From: Zelopaecilomyces penicillatus | Lineage: Eukaryota > Ascomycota > Sordariomycetes > Hypocreales > Pseudodiploosporaceae | Assembly: GCA_005765155.1 (NCBI GenBank) | Contig: VCCP01000003.1 | Location: 4,340,001 to 4,404,000, forward strand | Direction: 5' to 3' | DNA length: 64,000 nucleotides | Shown: piece by piece, positions 22,801 through 33,073 of the stretch | Position numbering within the stretch: the first letter of the stretch is position 1 | Layout: every line of letters starts with the position of its first letter | Position numbers and translations under genes: made by a program | The notes under the pieces: model-generated | Database searches by the model: none | Told to the model about the DNA's origin: nothing | Seen by the model: only the letters and a program-made list of their open reading frames with translations

Positions 22801-25250
22801 ATCAACGAAGCAAAGAAGCCGGGATGCGGCAGGGGGCGGTGATTGGAGTGGGAGTGGAAGGCTATGGCTGATCTATACTACGTAATTAAAAGCTGTGCAG
22901 AGGCTTGATGCGATGACGGAGACGGCGCTGTTGAGTGTTGAAGGTGATGATGATGGTGGTGGGGAAACATGAGAAGTAGGACGTTTTGGCATTCCATGGT
23001 GCATCAGGAAAAGAAACAAGTTAGATCAAGACATGTGCAAGGAAGGACGGTTTGTTTGACCTAGAAGCAACATAGTTGCATGTCGTATAGTAGACTGAGC
23101 TTTCAAAGTGAGATGAGCTGCAAGCGAGAGACAACGCACGCAAGGAAGAAGTTGAAGTCACCGAAGAACAAGAAGGAGAAGAGGAAGAAGCAGAAGAAGA
23201 ATGAAGAAGAAGAAATCGACGAACGAAACAGACCCGTGCCGCTGCCCAATAACAGCACGAGCCTTGACTGGGCTGCTATCGGGTAGCTGTCATGTTTGTT
23301 TGATGTGCAAAGACACTCGTTGTTGTTGACTGACTTCCTACCAAAAACATTGAGAACAGGTTAGGAAAAAAAGGGGGACAGCAATTAATTGGACAATGAG
23401 GGGCTCGCCTCAGGCTACCCTCGCAGGTTGCTAGATAACCTGTGTGTGCGTGCCAGTTGGCACTCGAATTGGCCTAGAGGTGTCGAAAGAGGGTTGCCGC
23501 TGCAATGCAACACCATCCGCGATGTGCCATTTTGCATCCCGATGGCGCGCATATGTGAATGGAGATTGGCTGGGTGTGGTTGATAAGTAAAGGGAGGGGG
23601 AGAGAAACGCCTCTTTGGATTGGATAGGCCTGCTTCCTTGCCCTCCTCCCCTCTTCCCAATCCAAGACTCCATGGACAGAGCAGAGCAGCACTGCATTAA
23701 CGCTGCATTAATAACACTTTTGCACTGGTATAATATTTCAGTTGCTTGTCCTTGGCGCTCAGTGTCTGCAGGCAGGGTGACATTGGCGAACAGCCACCCG
23801 TGGCTCCCTGACGATGTGAATGGGTAGAGTTTAGTGGATTTTGGGGCCTTGGGCTTGGACCGGGGGACGGGTCGTTGAGGTTGGACTGGCATGATGCGTG
23901 TCTCTCATATGGTGTGGTTGTGGTTGTGGTTGGGGAGGTTGTGGTTTTCGTCGTTTCTGTGGTTGAACCTGGTGGAGCGTGGTGGTTAGTGGTCGTAGAA
24001 CGCTGCAGGGCGCACCTTCCAATCCAATCTCCACTGCGAGCCTGGAGGACAAAAAAAAAAAAAAGGAAACTTCTCACGCTATGTTGCGGAAAATTGAACT
24101 TGATTGATTCATTCAATGGCCGATCAAGAACTTCTTTACGCTGCCATCTTCTGCTGCTGCTGCTGCTCCTCCTCCAAGGCCCCACAGGCGCCGCATTGAT
24201 GGCCTAAAACCCCAGCGCGCCATTCTTTTGTCTCATCACCCCATTCATTATGCCGACCTGCGGGGTCCTTTTCCTACCTAAGATCCAATGCTTTCACGAG
24301 CAGGAGAGGTAGGTGCTCGATGTGATCTGAACCCATCTTACTCGTGCGTACAGAGTACCTACACCTATAGGTAATGGATCGTTGCTTGGTACGGATATAT
24401 GGAATGGCTATCTCGGCTGGATAACATGTCTAAAAAGCGACTACCGCCACCACCGCTACTACGCCGCACAGGTACAGTTGCACTGCCATGTCACTCGCCT
24501 ATACTACAAGCTGGACTATCGCGAGACATTATGCTGCAGACGAGAGATCCATAATGTCTGCCAATTATACGTACGATGCAAATACCACAGGAGATGCAGC
24601 TGTCACTGTCGTGGTTGTGACGGTGGCACAGAGGGGGTGCCCAGCAAGACGCACAAGCACCGTCCGTAAAATACGTCCGCAATAGGTAGGCCAGGAGTAC
24701 CTAATTAACTTAATACCATACGGGTAGGTGTTGTATCATAGAATACGACATTATTGACGGCCTGGCAAGAGAGAGAAGATTGCCACGTCGGCCGAAGGTC
24801 TTGGGGACGGACGGAGATCGGATTGAAGACTTTCCACTCAAGAAGACCAACAGATTTGAACCTTCCACCTAGTGGCCGGGGACCACTCATAGTCAAACCC
24901 CGAACAGCCCCACGCTAATCAAAACCGCTAGTTCAACTAATTGATATTATTACCTGTGACAGTCACAGCTGCTCTTGTCGCGTTGAGACGCGGTTTACAA
25001 ATCAAAGCCGGCTATCTGCTAAAGGGACGTATGGAAGATTAGGTAGCCATCATCAGCCGCCCCCCGTCCTACGTGTATGGCTGGCCTAGTGGCAGCCCTG
25101 GCTCATCCAACCTGTTCTAGCATTATTGCACAGCAGCTCGCAGGTGCCGGACCGACATCTGTTTCAGCATGACGAGGAGGCAAACGACGCAAAAACGCCT
25201 ACTACGGTGTACATACCTAGCCTAGTATGTACGTAGTAATGAAGTTTTGC

Positions 25251-25274
25251 TACCTACCTACCTACCTACCTACC
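25251..25274 (+). repeat. TACC tetranucleotide microsatellite, six units
   Basis: Six perfect TACC units are present. Related TACCTA strings recur through the intergenic DNA of this window, a habit common in Hypocreales genomes. Confidence 0.9.
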
Positions 25275-27007
25275 TCAGTAGTTATGCTACAAAGGCATGA
25301 CACCAGGACTTGCTTGATCTTGATTTAGAGGCGCACATCCGTGGAAGCGGCATCAACTGACAGACAGCCTTGTCCAATATTGTTACGGGGGCAGGATCTG
25401 GAGGAACGGCCATGCCGCGCCGCGCACGAGTAAGTCGGAAACCGATATTATGCTTATAATTACTGGATCTGGATAGTCCGGAGGAGATGGAGCGCCGTGC
25501 TGATCTGGATATTGGCCGGGCCCGAGTCAGGCAGGGGTTCCGGGTTGCGGGCGCTGCTGCCAGTGTTTATTCGAGAAGGGAGTTAATTAACGTCAATTAT
25601 TAGTTCGTTCGTTCTCTTAGCCCTTCCGATGGCAACAAGGTGCAAAAAGGCGCGCAGGGGATAAAATAATGATTAGTGAAATATGGCGAAACGCTCGGTC
25701 GGTAATGACGGGCAGTGCCCACACAAAGGAAGCCATATGACAAGTCTAGCCTGCTTCTGCTGCGCCCCTGTTGGATTCATACCACACCCAATCTTGGATC
25801 ATCTGTCAACAAGACACACACACAAACAAACACACGGACGCACAGAAACACTAGAGACAACAAGGAACACCAGGAACACAGGAAACATTTTGCAAGACAC
25901 ACATACGCACAGACACACAGAATAACATAAACGATACAACTAAACTTTTGATTGTCTGGCAATGGGTCGGCTGGCCACGAAAAAGGAATTAGGGGCAAGG
26001 CGTCATGCCCCATTCGGATTGGATCGATGGGTTTCCAGCCAACCGGGGGCCACAGAAGCCTAAATTGCAGACCCCACGAGCGCGTCATATGCCGACAGGG
26101 CAGAAGACAGTCACTGGATCCGCCCGGACCTCCTGTTCCCATCTCGCCCACATTGGGAAAGAAAGAAGAAGAGTTGTTGAAATTGGAATTAGATGTCGAA
26201 GCTGTACCGTGTTATGCGGAAGCCAGTACGTATACGTACGTATGTCGTAGACGGGAAGGTGATGGATAACGCCCCATGTACTCCGTAATTACCCCATACC
26301 TGTACATGTTTGCGCTCACGGACGTTGTACACAGACATTGCGCTGCTTTTGGAGACGGGCTGGCCACTAATTAATGATCCCAAATTCCTGCTTGTCTTCT
26401 TGAAGACTCGTAGGATGAGAATGAGAGACGAGACGAGATGTAATCGTACAAAGGTCCGGATATCCGGATACAAGGGATAGCGACCGTGAGCACTAATGTG
26501 CGTGCCACAACCATGCCCCGGTGTCATCATTGGCATGTGGACATTTCTAAAGCTTCGTCAATGAGGGGGGTCTGCTGCTGAGCTGCGAGTGCTTGATAAA
26601 GCCAGCATTTGGGAGGGGGATGCCAGAGATGGGGATATATTGGCCCGGTCTAGCTGTGACCGTGGCCCACCCTCTGGCTATTTGAGTTGTGCTATCCAGC
26701 ATAATGGCAGACAGCTAAGCACTAGCTTCGCACTTCGCACCTTATCTCCAAAGGCTTGTGCCCGGTATTCGGCTGGTGGTGCTGTGATGTGGGTGTGGTG
26801 GTGTGCTCTGCGCTTGCGTGTGTTTTTGAGATGCTGCCCATTCCACCTAGATATGTGTGTGTGTTAGTTTGTCAGCATTGTGAGCCGCCACTCGTACGCT
26901 ATCAAGATGACATCCAGCCCCATCCATCATCACTAACTCCTAGAATCCCATGGTGCACCATGTTGAAAACGTCTTTTTTTGTACAAGCCTGTGGCGCCAG
27001 AGCCGAA

Positions 27008-27036
27008 GGGGGAGGGGGGGGCGGGGGCGGATTGGG
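27008..27036 (+). repeat. G-rich block with G-quadruplex potential
   Basis: Runs of five, eight, five, two and three G are separated by loops of one to three bases. The block fits the pattern of four G-tracts of three or more with loops up to seven (the loop before the last tract being CGGATT). Confidence 0.7.
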
Positions 27037-28172
27037 CATGCATGAGATTGAATGAATCATTCATGGAGTTTGTCGCCCCTGACTCCGACTCGCCATGCCT
27101 TTCTGTTAATACCAAATGCCTGCCGTGTGCGGCGACGGCTGGGGCTCAATAGCGTTGACAATACCTATCAGACATGGGGGGGAATTTTTTGTGTGTGATG
27201 GGAGAATTAAAGATGGTGGGATGCGAATGGGATGGGATGAGTGTGGCGACGTGGCTGTCAACGAGTTCACAAATTGCACACGCAGCCTCTTCACACAGCC
27301 ACATATCGCCCAATCAGATCATGAGCTGTGGCTCCGGAGCCTGTCGACATACGCCCGCGCGTCCACTCTCCTGCTGCTGTTTAGCACGCGCCATTGGCCA
27401 CTGAGGCGTTTCTAGTGTCCTTCTAGCGGCCTAGCCTACCTGGGGGTCCAGTTTAGTACAGTGGGCATCAGTGGGTGCTTAGTGGGCTGTGTGTGGGGCA
27501 GAAGCCAGCTTCCAGTGGATCTCGGCCTAGTTCCAGTGCGTTTCCCAGGCGGTTCCAGAGGTTCCAGTGGTTCCAGTGGCCGCAAGAAGCCTCCCTAGTG
27601 GGCTCATCAGTGACTCCCCCAATGGCTCAGGTGGCCGCTATCGCCGATGGCGGCGCAGTCACACCAATTCATGGCCGCCACGGGGATTGCGCGTGGGCTG
27701 TCTGGGAATAACAGAAGGCCGCCGGGTGGGTATTGTTTTCTTCTATTTTTTATCTTACTATTCTTTTGGTTGTTCTCTCTGCTCCCTGACGCACCATGAT
27801 ACTCGGTGTTATGCGTGGATATATTGGAGATTGACACCTCCCAGATACAGCGATATGCGTAATGCCGCAGTTGGGCTCGAGTACAAAGTACTTGGTAATT
27901 AGGTAGGTCGACCTCCACAGGGCACAGCGGCCTTTAGTATAAACATCGCCGGTGGGGTCCGGATCGTCGCCTTGCAGAGAAGCCAAACATGGAAGAAATC
28001 CGGCTTTTGGGTGTCGGTCTGCTAGGGGAAAACACCTGGTATGAAATTACTGCACAGTCACCAGGGCAGGAGCAAGGGGTTAAGAAAAAAAAACAAAAAC
28101 AGGGTCCAACAACCAAGATCACCAAGATTCCCGGGCTGGCAAAAGAATATCCCGGTTCCCCAAAGCCAAAGC

Positions 28173-28224
28173 GACGGACGGACGGACGAACGAACGAACG
28201 AACAACCGAACGAACGGACGGACG
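28173..28224 (+). repeat. Mixed GACG / GAAC tetranucleotide repeat
   Basis: A block of GACG units changes to GAAC units and back to GACG, keeping the four-base phase except for one short interruption. It lies in the gene desert about 2 kb before the RGS gene. Confidence 0.85.
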
Positions 28225-28513
28225 CCTCACGATGGGGGGTTGACTGCTTCGGAGCAGGGTGAGGCGAGCGTGGTGCTGCTGGACAAGTGGGCTCGCGTCC
28301 AAAGGGGGGCAGTCGCTGATGGAACAGGCGCATAACAGTACAAGAGGCACAGGGAAGGATACCTTGCAGACCAGCCAGTGTGCTGCGCGTAGCGCCGTAC
28401 CCCACCAGCCGAGGCAGGTACCTAGATTTGCTTCATTTAGTACTACTAGTACCCACCCGCCTTGCTGGCTGGGGCCTGGTCCATGGTCCGCTACGCCTTT
28501 ACCTGTATCGCCT

Positions 28514-28534
28514 CCGCCGCCGCCGCCGCCGCCG
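28514..28534 (+). repeat. CCG trinucleotide repeat, seven units
   Basis: Seven perfect CCG units lie in the GC-rich upstream region of the RGS gene. They are not inside a supported reading frame. Confidence 0.9.
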
Positions 28535-29585
28535 TGCCCGTGACGGTCATTGCTGCTTTATGGTCGGTCACCTATGGTCACCTACTAGCAACAGTAATCA
28601 GTTATGGATAGTTTTCGTCGCTGTGGCCGCCGCCGCCAGGCGCTGTGGCCTCGTTGCTGTCGGACGATGGGTTGTCATCATTGTCATCGTCGCCGTCGTC
28701 TTCATCCTTGTCCGTCGTCGTTGCTGTGGCCCAAGCCCTGAGACCCAGACAGTCGACCCAAACCACACCAAACCAAACCCAGGCAAGCCGAGCTGGCCAG
28801 CAAACCCACACGCACTTTCACTGCCTTCTCTCTCTGCGGCTACCCCCAAAACCACCAAACAGACCCCATTAACCGGCCCAAACACAAGGCTCCATCTCAT
28901 CGTCACGCAAGCAACGGGCCCGATGGCTGCAAGAGCGAAGAACCCTGCTAACACTTTGCCTGTCCCTTGCCTGCCCAAGTACCTAACCCTTTGCATTGAA
29001 ATCAGCAATAACGGCGCCCGTCCACCCGCCCGCCAAAACTGCCCAACCCTGTTTGCTGGCTGGGCCCCTGGCTTTGGTCGTCGTTCTTCTTCTTCTTCTC
29101 CTTCTAATGGTGTATGCGTGGCCCTGTATTGCATGTACCTGGAGCCTGAGCCAGTGCACCATTATAGACTTCGTATTGAAGGTGCAACAGGTATCTGTAC
29201 CTAATCTATCTGCTGGGCAAGGTTGACCAAGCAGCCAATGCTGTCTGTGGTGCTACCTACCTGTATAGTACCTAAGGTAACTCATGGCATTGCCTGGCTT
29301 CTCCCTCCCTTCTCGTCGCCTTCGCATGTCTCGTCTTGGACATCGTCTACTATTGAGCATCCCGCAGGCCTGCGCATCTCCCGTCACATCGCTCATTTCC
29401 CCCGTATTAGCTGGACCGATGTAGGTACTTTGTACAGGTTCGTATCAAGGATGCCATCATGGATCCCGTCAGGGTTGCGCTCAAGGGTACGGAGCTACAA
29501 AGTACCCTCGACGCGCAGACGAAAAGGTACCCTGCCTTACCAAGCCTGCTTGCTATCTGGCCCTACTACTCGCTACATCCGGATG

Positions 29586-30198
29586 CCACCCACCTCCCGA
29601 TCCCTGAACGGGCCTCGATTCTTAGCCTGCAGCAGCGTCCTTGGCATTCGTTGCAGCGCTTCCCCGCTACTGGCTGGCGTTCCACCATCTTTCCATAGGT
29701 ATCTGCTGTAGGTACCTGCCTCTCGCGTCTGGTCCTCTTAGAACAACACCGGCCGACAAGAATACATTATACATACAGTGCACCACCCTCCTCCATCGTC
29801 CACCCTCCCCTCCCTCTACATAGTACCACTTGAGTCTCGATAATCTGCAAGCCATTCCATCCCTTCACACTCTTGCCTTTCCGCCTTCCGCCACGCCCTT
29901 GGCTCGTCAAACCTTCATCCATCAAACTCTGATCTCTACCCGCCTGCCGACATTCCAGCATACTTTCTGGACACCTTCCAGCACCGTCGACGACATCATC
30001 CCAGACATTGTACTACGGTATCCCGCCGCCTGTTCCTGGGCCGAAAGTCTCAATCCGGCAGCAACTACAAACTCAAACCATTCGCTCCTCACTCCCTACA
30101 TCGAACGTCGAAGTTCCCTTTGCATTACGACCGCTTGCAGCTGCAGTTCCGTTAAAGACGTGTTGGGGTGGTAGAGTAGCCGCAAAGGGCTGTTAGAA
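29586..30198 (+). promoter_or_regulatory. ATG-free pyrimidine-rich leader of the RGS gene
   Basis: The plus strand has no ATG in any frame over 613 bp up to the RGS start codon, where about nine or ten would be expected at uniform base composition. The segment is rich in C and T. Loss of upstream start codons is a mark of a transcribed 5' leader under selection, so a long 5' UTR is the simplest reading. Confidence 0.5.
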
Positions 30199-31155
30199 AT
30201 GGTCAAACCCAGGTTACGGCGACCTTCCCCAGTCGACCTCATCCCGAGTCCTCAAGAGGACTCCCCTCGGCCCTTGTCCGCGTTCGAGGATTTCAACGAC
30301 TTCTACTACACGCCGAGCTCGAGACCGGCGAGCGTTGTCTTCAGTTCTGGCACCAGCTCGCCCACACAGTACACCATGGCTTCGCAGCCACCAACATTGA
30401 CAGAAATCCTTCTCGATGTCGCTTCTCCGCCTTGGACTCTCACTGCCTTTATGGCTTACCTGTCCCAAAACCACTGTATGGAGACGCTTGAATTTACTCT
30501 CGACTCCCAGCGCTATGCTTCATTCTACGACCAACTTCTCGCCGAGGATCCTCCCTGTTCCGACAGCAACGATCGTGTATGCGCATGGTGGGAAAAGCTG
30601 ATGCAGGTCTACATCATTCCTTGCGCCCCTCGAGAGGTCAACATCCCCGCCCATGTCCGCGATAACCTCCTGCGCGTCACTTGTGGTCCTTCCCCTCCTC
30701 ACCCCTCTGAACTTGACGAGGCTGGTCGCATCGTCTATGAACTTATGAACGACTCGCTGCTCCTCCCCTTCATCCAGTCCGTTTCTCCACCACACACGGA
30801 ATCTCCTGCCGACGACCAGTTCCGTGTCCCTAGGTACTCTGCTCATCGTACTTCCGCATCTCACGGTCTCGACTCGGAAGGCTTAACTGACGACAGCGAT
30901 GGCAACTCGCCCCCCATAATGGAACCCATGACCCCTCCTACCACTCCTCCCACATCCGAATGGACTTTTAATACCTCCCCTGGCGGTTTCCAGCGCGCCG
31001 TTGCCGCGCATAGCAAAGGCTGGAAGAAGGTAGGGGCAAAACTGGGCTTTAGTCGCAAGGTCTCTAATCGACGCTCTACCCCGACCTCCTCAGGCAATGA
31101 CGGCGAGTCATCTTCTGGTCACCATTTCAGTCACGGCAGCACACATTCCTTATGA
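30199..31155 (+). CDS. rgsA: RGS-domain regulator of heterotrimeric G-protein signalling (RgsA-like)
   Basis: As a single open frame this gives 318 residues. The N-terminal part is short and disordered; an RGS domain spans about 60-205 (PPTLTEILLDVASPPWTLTA, FMAYLSQNHCMETLEFTLD, then the helical segment around VYELMNDSLLLPFI). RGS domains accelerate GTP hydrolysis by G-alpha subunits at the plasma membrane. No DEP, PX or transmembrane part is seen, so this is the small Rgs2/RgsA type rather than FlbA. The C-terminal half is Ser/Pro/Thr-rich. The 3' end is uncertain: a possible intron (31030-31093, donor GTAGGG, branch CTAAT, acceptor CAG) would give another tail of about 60 residues, and the same frame reopens after the TGA at 31153. 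The start at 30199 follows a 613 bp stretch without ATG. Confidence 0.85.
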   Translation: MVKPRLRRPSPVDLIPSPQEDSPRPLSAFEDFNDFYYTPSSRPASVVFSSGTSSPTQYTMASQPPTLTEILLDVASPPWTLTAFMAYLSQNHCMETLEFTLDSQRYASFYDQLLAEDPPCSDSNDRVCAWWEKLMQVYIIPCAPREVNIPAHVRDNLLRVTCGPSPPHPSELDEAGRIVYELMNDSLLLPFIQSVSPPHTESPADDQFRVPRYSAHRTSASHGLDSEGLTDDSDGNSPPIMEPMTPPTTPPTSEWTFNTSPGGFQRAVAAHSKGWKKVGAKLGFSRKVSNRRSTPTSSGNDGESSSGHHFSHGSTHSL

Positions 31156-31284
31156 AGGTTATCGGTCGTGCCAGCCCTCCAGCATCCCAAACCTGGTCAA
31201 GGGGTCGCATCCACTACCGCAGCGAGCGGTGGCGGCCCCCACAGTTTCAATCACCAGCGACGAACTAGATGTTTGAGGGATGGC

Positions 31285-31830
31285 ATGGCCGAGAGACCCA
31301 GCTCAATGTATAGTGAGCCTGGCTTTGAGTCTAGGTCAAAGGCACTCAACCGAGCCCGTGGGCTCAAATCATCGTTTCAGCCTAGCAAGAGGTCCAACGC
31401 TCGATCGGCAGAGTCTTCTGATGCTGAGTCTACATTGTCATCAGAAGGATCCGAGCAATGGGAGACATGGGGTACCAGCAGTGAATATGGTGTTGGGACA
31501 AACCGACGGTTGGGATTTAGCGCAAATCCGAGCTTGACCGATGTTTCCAACTTTTTGAGTACCCGACCAAAGTCTGACGACGACAGTGACATTACTGTTG
31601 TGGATCCTGAGAATTGTTGTTACAACTCCATGGACGAGGACACCTACGGCTGGGACGCCGAGTGGGGTCGGAAGCCAGAGCCTCAAGATGGCTCTGTTTC
31701 GCGACGCAAGAATCGTTCTGCCTCACCTGACTCTTTTTGGCCCGTATTGACAAACGGACGCAAAAATGGTCTGTTACAGTTGGTGTTTCTCAATCGCAGC
31801 GCCAACTCTTCAAAGAGCAACATCATCTGA
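31285..31830 (+). CDS. Coding-like ORF behind the RGS gene: alternative C-terminus or small gene
   Basis: From the ATG at 31285 the frame encodes 181 residues; the same frame is open back to the RGS stop at 31153-31155. Composition is coding-like (Ser, Asp, Glu, Arg, Asn; e.g. SDDDSDITVVDPE and MDEDTYGWDAEWGRKPEP) and unlike the shadow frames nearby. I do not recognise a domain. Three readings are possible: a separate small gene; the true C-terminus of the RGS protein reached by splicing (donor at 31030 with phase-0 acceptors before 31183 or 31258 would skip the stop); or an extension lost through a recent nonsense change. The sequence cannot decide. Confidence 0.45.
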   Translation: MAERPSSMYSEPGFESRSKALNRARGLKSSFQPSKRSNARSAESSDAESTLSSEGSEQWETWGTSSEYGVGTNRRLGFSANPSLTDVSNFLSTRPKSDDDSDITVVDPENCCYNSMDEDTYGWDAEWGRKPEPQDGSVSRRKNRSASPDSFWPVLTNGRKNGLLQLVFLNRSANSSKSNII

Positions 31831-33073
31831 GTGAGACGGGTCAAACACTAAACACCTTCCGTCTTTGACTACTCTTCGCTCTTGTCATCTTTTTCTCTCA
31901 CTCTCCACACCTATCACGATGAAACATGTATGCGAGATACCAAACATAATACCATTAGCATGGTTTTAGCGGGGCGGAGTTTTACTGTTTTGTAACTGTA
32001 TTGGATGAGATTTTAGGGGCATGGGAGCGACAGCCCTCGGCGCTTTGTTACGAGCATACGAATATTTACGGTCCTTCTTGTTAGAAGGCGGTCCATGCAT
32101 TGTGTGTTGGCCTAACCAGGCTTACACCATGGTGTTTTTATCTTTTCTTTTTGATTTGGGACAGGCTCTTTTTGGGATGTCTGCATCTCCTGTGTGTGGA
32201 AATGCAGATGTAGTTTACTGGACACAGAGTATGGTGAAAGGTTGGATGGATGCCTAGATACCCTGCCTCGCAAGTGGCTTGGACGCGGCTGGTCATGCGT
32301 ATAATGAATGACTCAAGACATGATACGATTAATTGACAAACAACACCTCTTGGGGTGTTGATCAAACAAACAATATCACTTGTGCCACCCCATTTAGACT
32401 TGTGTGATGTGTGTGGATAATGGCTGGGTTTGCGACTCAAAACCTAACGGTACCTAAGCTAAGGGAGATAAGAAACTCTGACATCGTCATGTTCGCTCGT
32501 TGTTGCATGGAAGATGGCTGTTAGATACACCCGTTGTTTCAACCAAGCACAATGACACGTCTGTTTATGAGGCTAAAACGAATTGCTACAGTAGGTTAAC
32601 CGTTTGACCCTATTTTCCCTTAGCCTACAAGTAAAATAAATGCCTTTGTTTCCAATATCGCCACGTTTCCACTTTTCTTCTTCTGCTCCCCACCCCCTGG
32701 CAATATCACAGCCGTTATTCGATAATATCGACGATATTCTGGGCGGTTCCCAAGACCCCACTGCCGCGTCATCTTGCGCCCACGGAAAAGAAAGAGAAGA
32801 AAAAAAAAACCCTCACAGAACATTCTTCCGTTTTGCCAAATACAGACAAAGACTTCAGAAGACAAAAAGAAAACTAGATCCATTCGCTTCCTGACCCGCC
32901 ACACACCTGGGCACTTTGTTGGCCCCCAAACGGGGCAGACTGCATATTATACTAGGACGGTTTGAACTAAATATTTTGTTGGAGGAAAAAAAAAAAACAC
33001 ATGAAAAGAAAAAGCTGTATGTGTGTGAGGGAGGAAGTAAAGAGCGGTTTTCGAGACATGCTCGAGTCATAGT
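31831..33073. other. Convergent intergenic region between the RGS locus and GUT2
   Basis: The 1.2 kb between converging genes is AT-rich, with poly(A) runs near 32805 and 32987. The short open frames have no recognisable content. I see no gene. Confidence 0.5.

Larger units (their letters stand above)
18844..30198. other. 11.3 kb gene desert upstream of the RGS gene
   Basis: I find no gene here on either strand. The longest open frame (18990-19874, minus) begins at GTG and has a Phe/Cys/Ser-rich, non-protein-like composition; others are short, lack domains and mostly follow simple repeats. The region is dotted with low-complexity DNA: AAAGA (19821-19849), a poly(A) run (20886-20900), GAA-rich (23142-23214), CTG (24151-24166), TACC (25251-25274), CA-rich (25810-25920), a G-rich block (27008-27036), GACG/GAAC (28173-28224) and CCG (28514-28534). 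TACCTA and GGTACC motifs recur throughout. The last 613 bp lack ATG and look like a 5' leader. Long regulatory DNA or non-coding transcripts are possible, and introns in a fast-evolving gene could hide it from me. Confidence 0.55.

Noticed and set aside
28380..29204. 274-residue plus-strand open frame before the RGS gene
   Set aside because: Its translation follows CCG, GTC and GTT simple repeats (Arg and Val/Ile runs) and looks non-coding.
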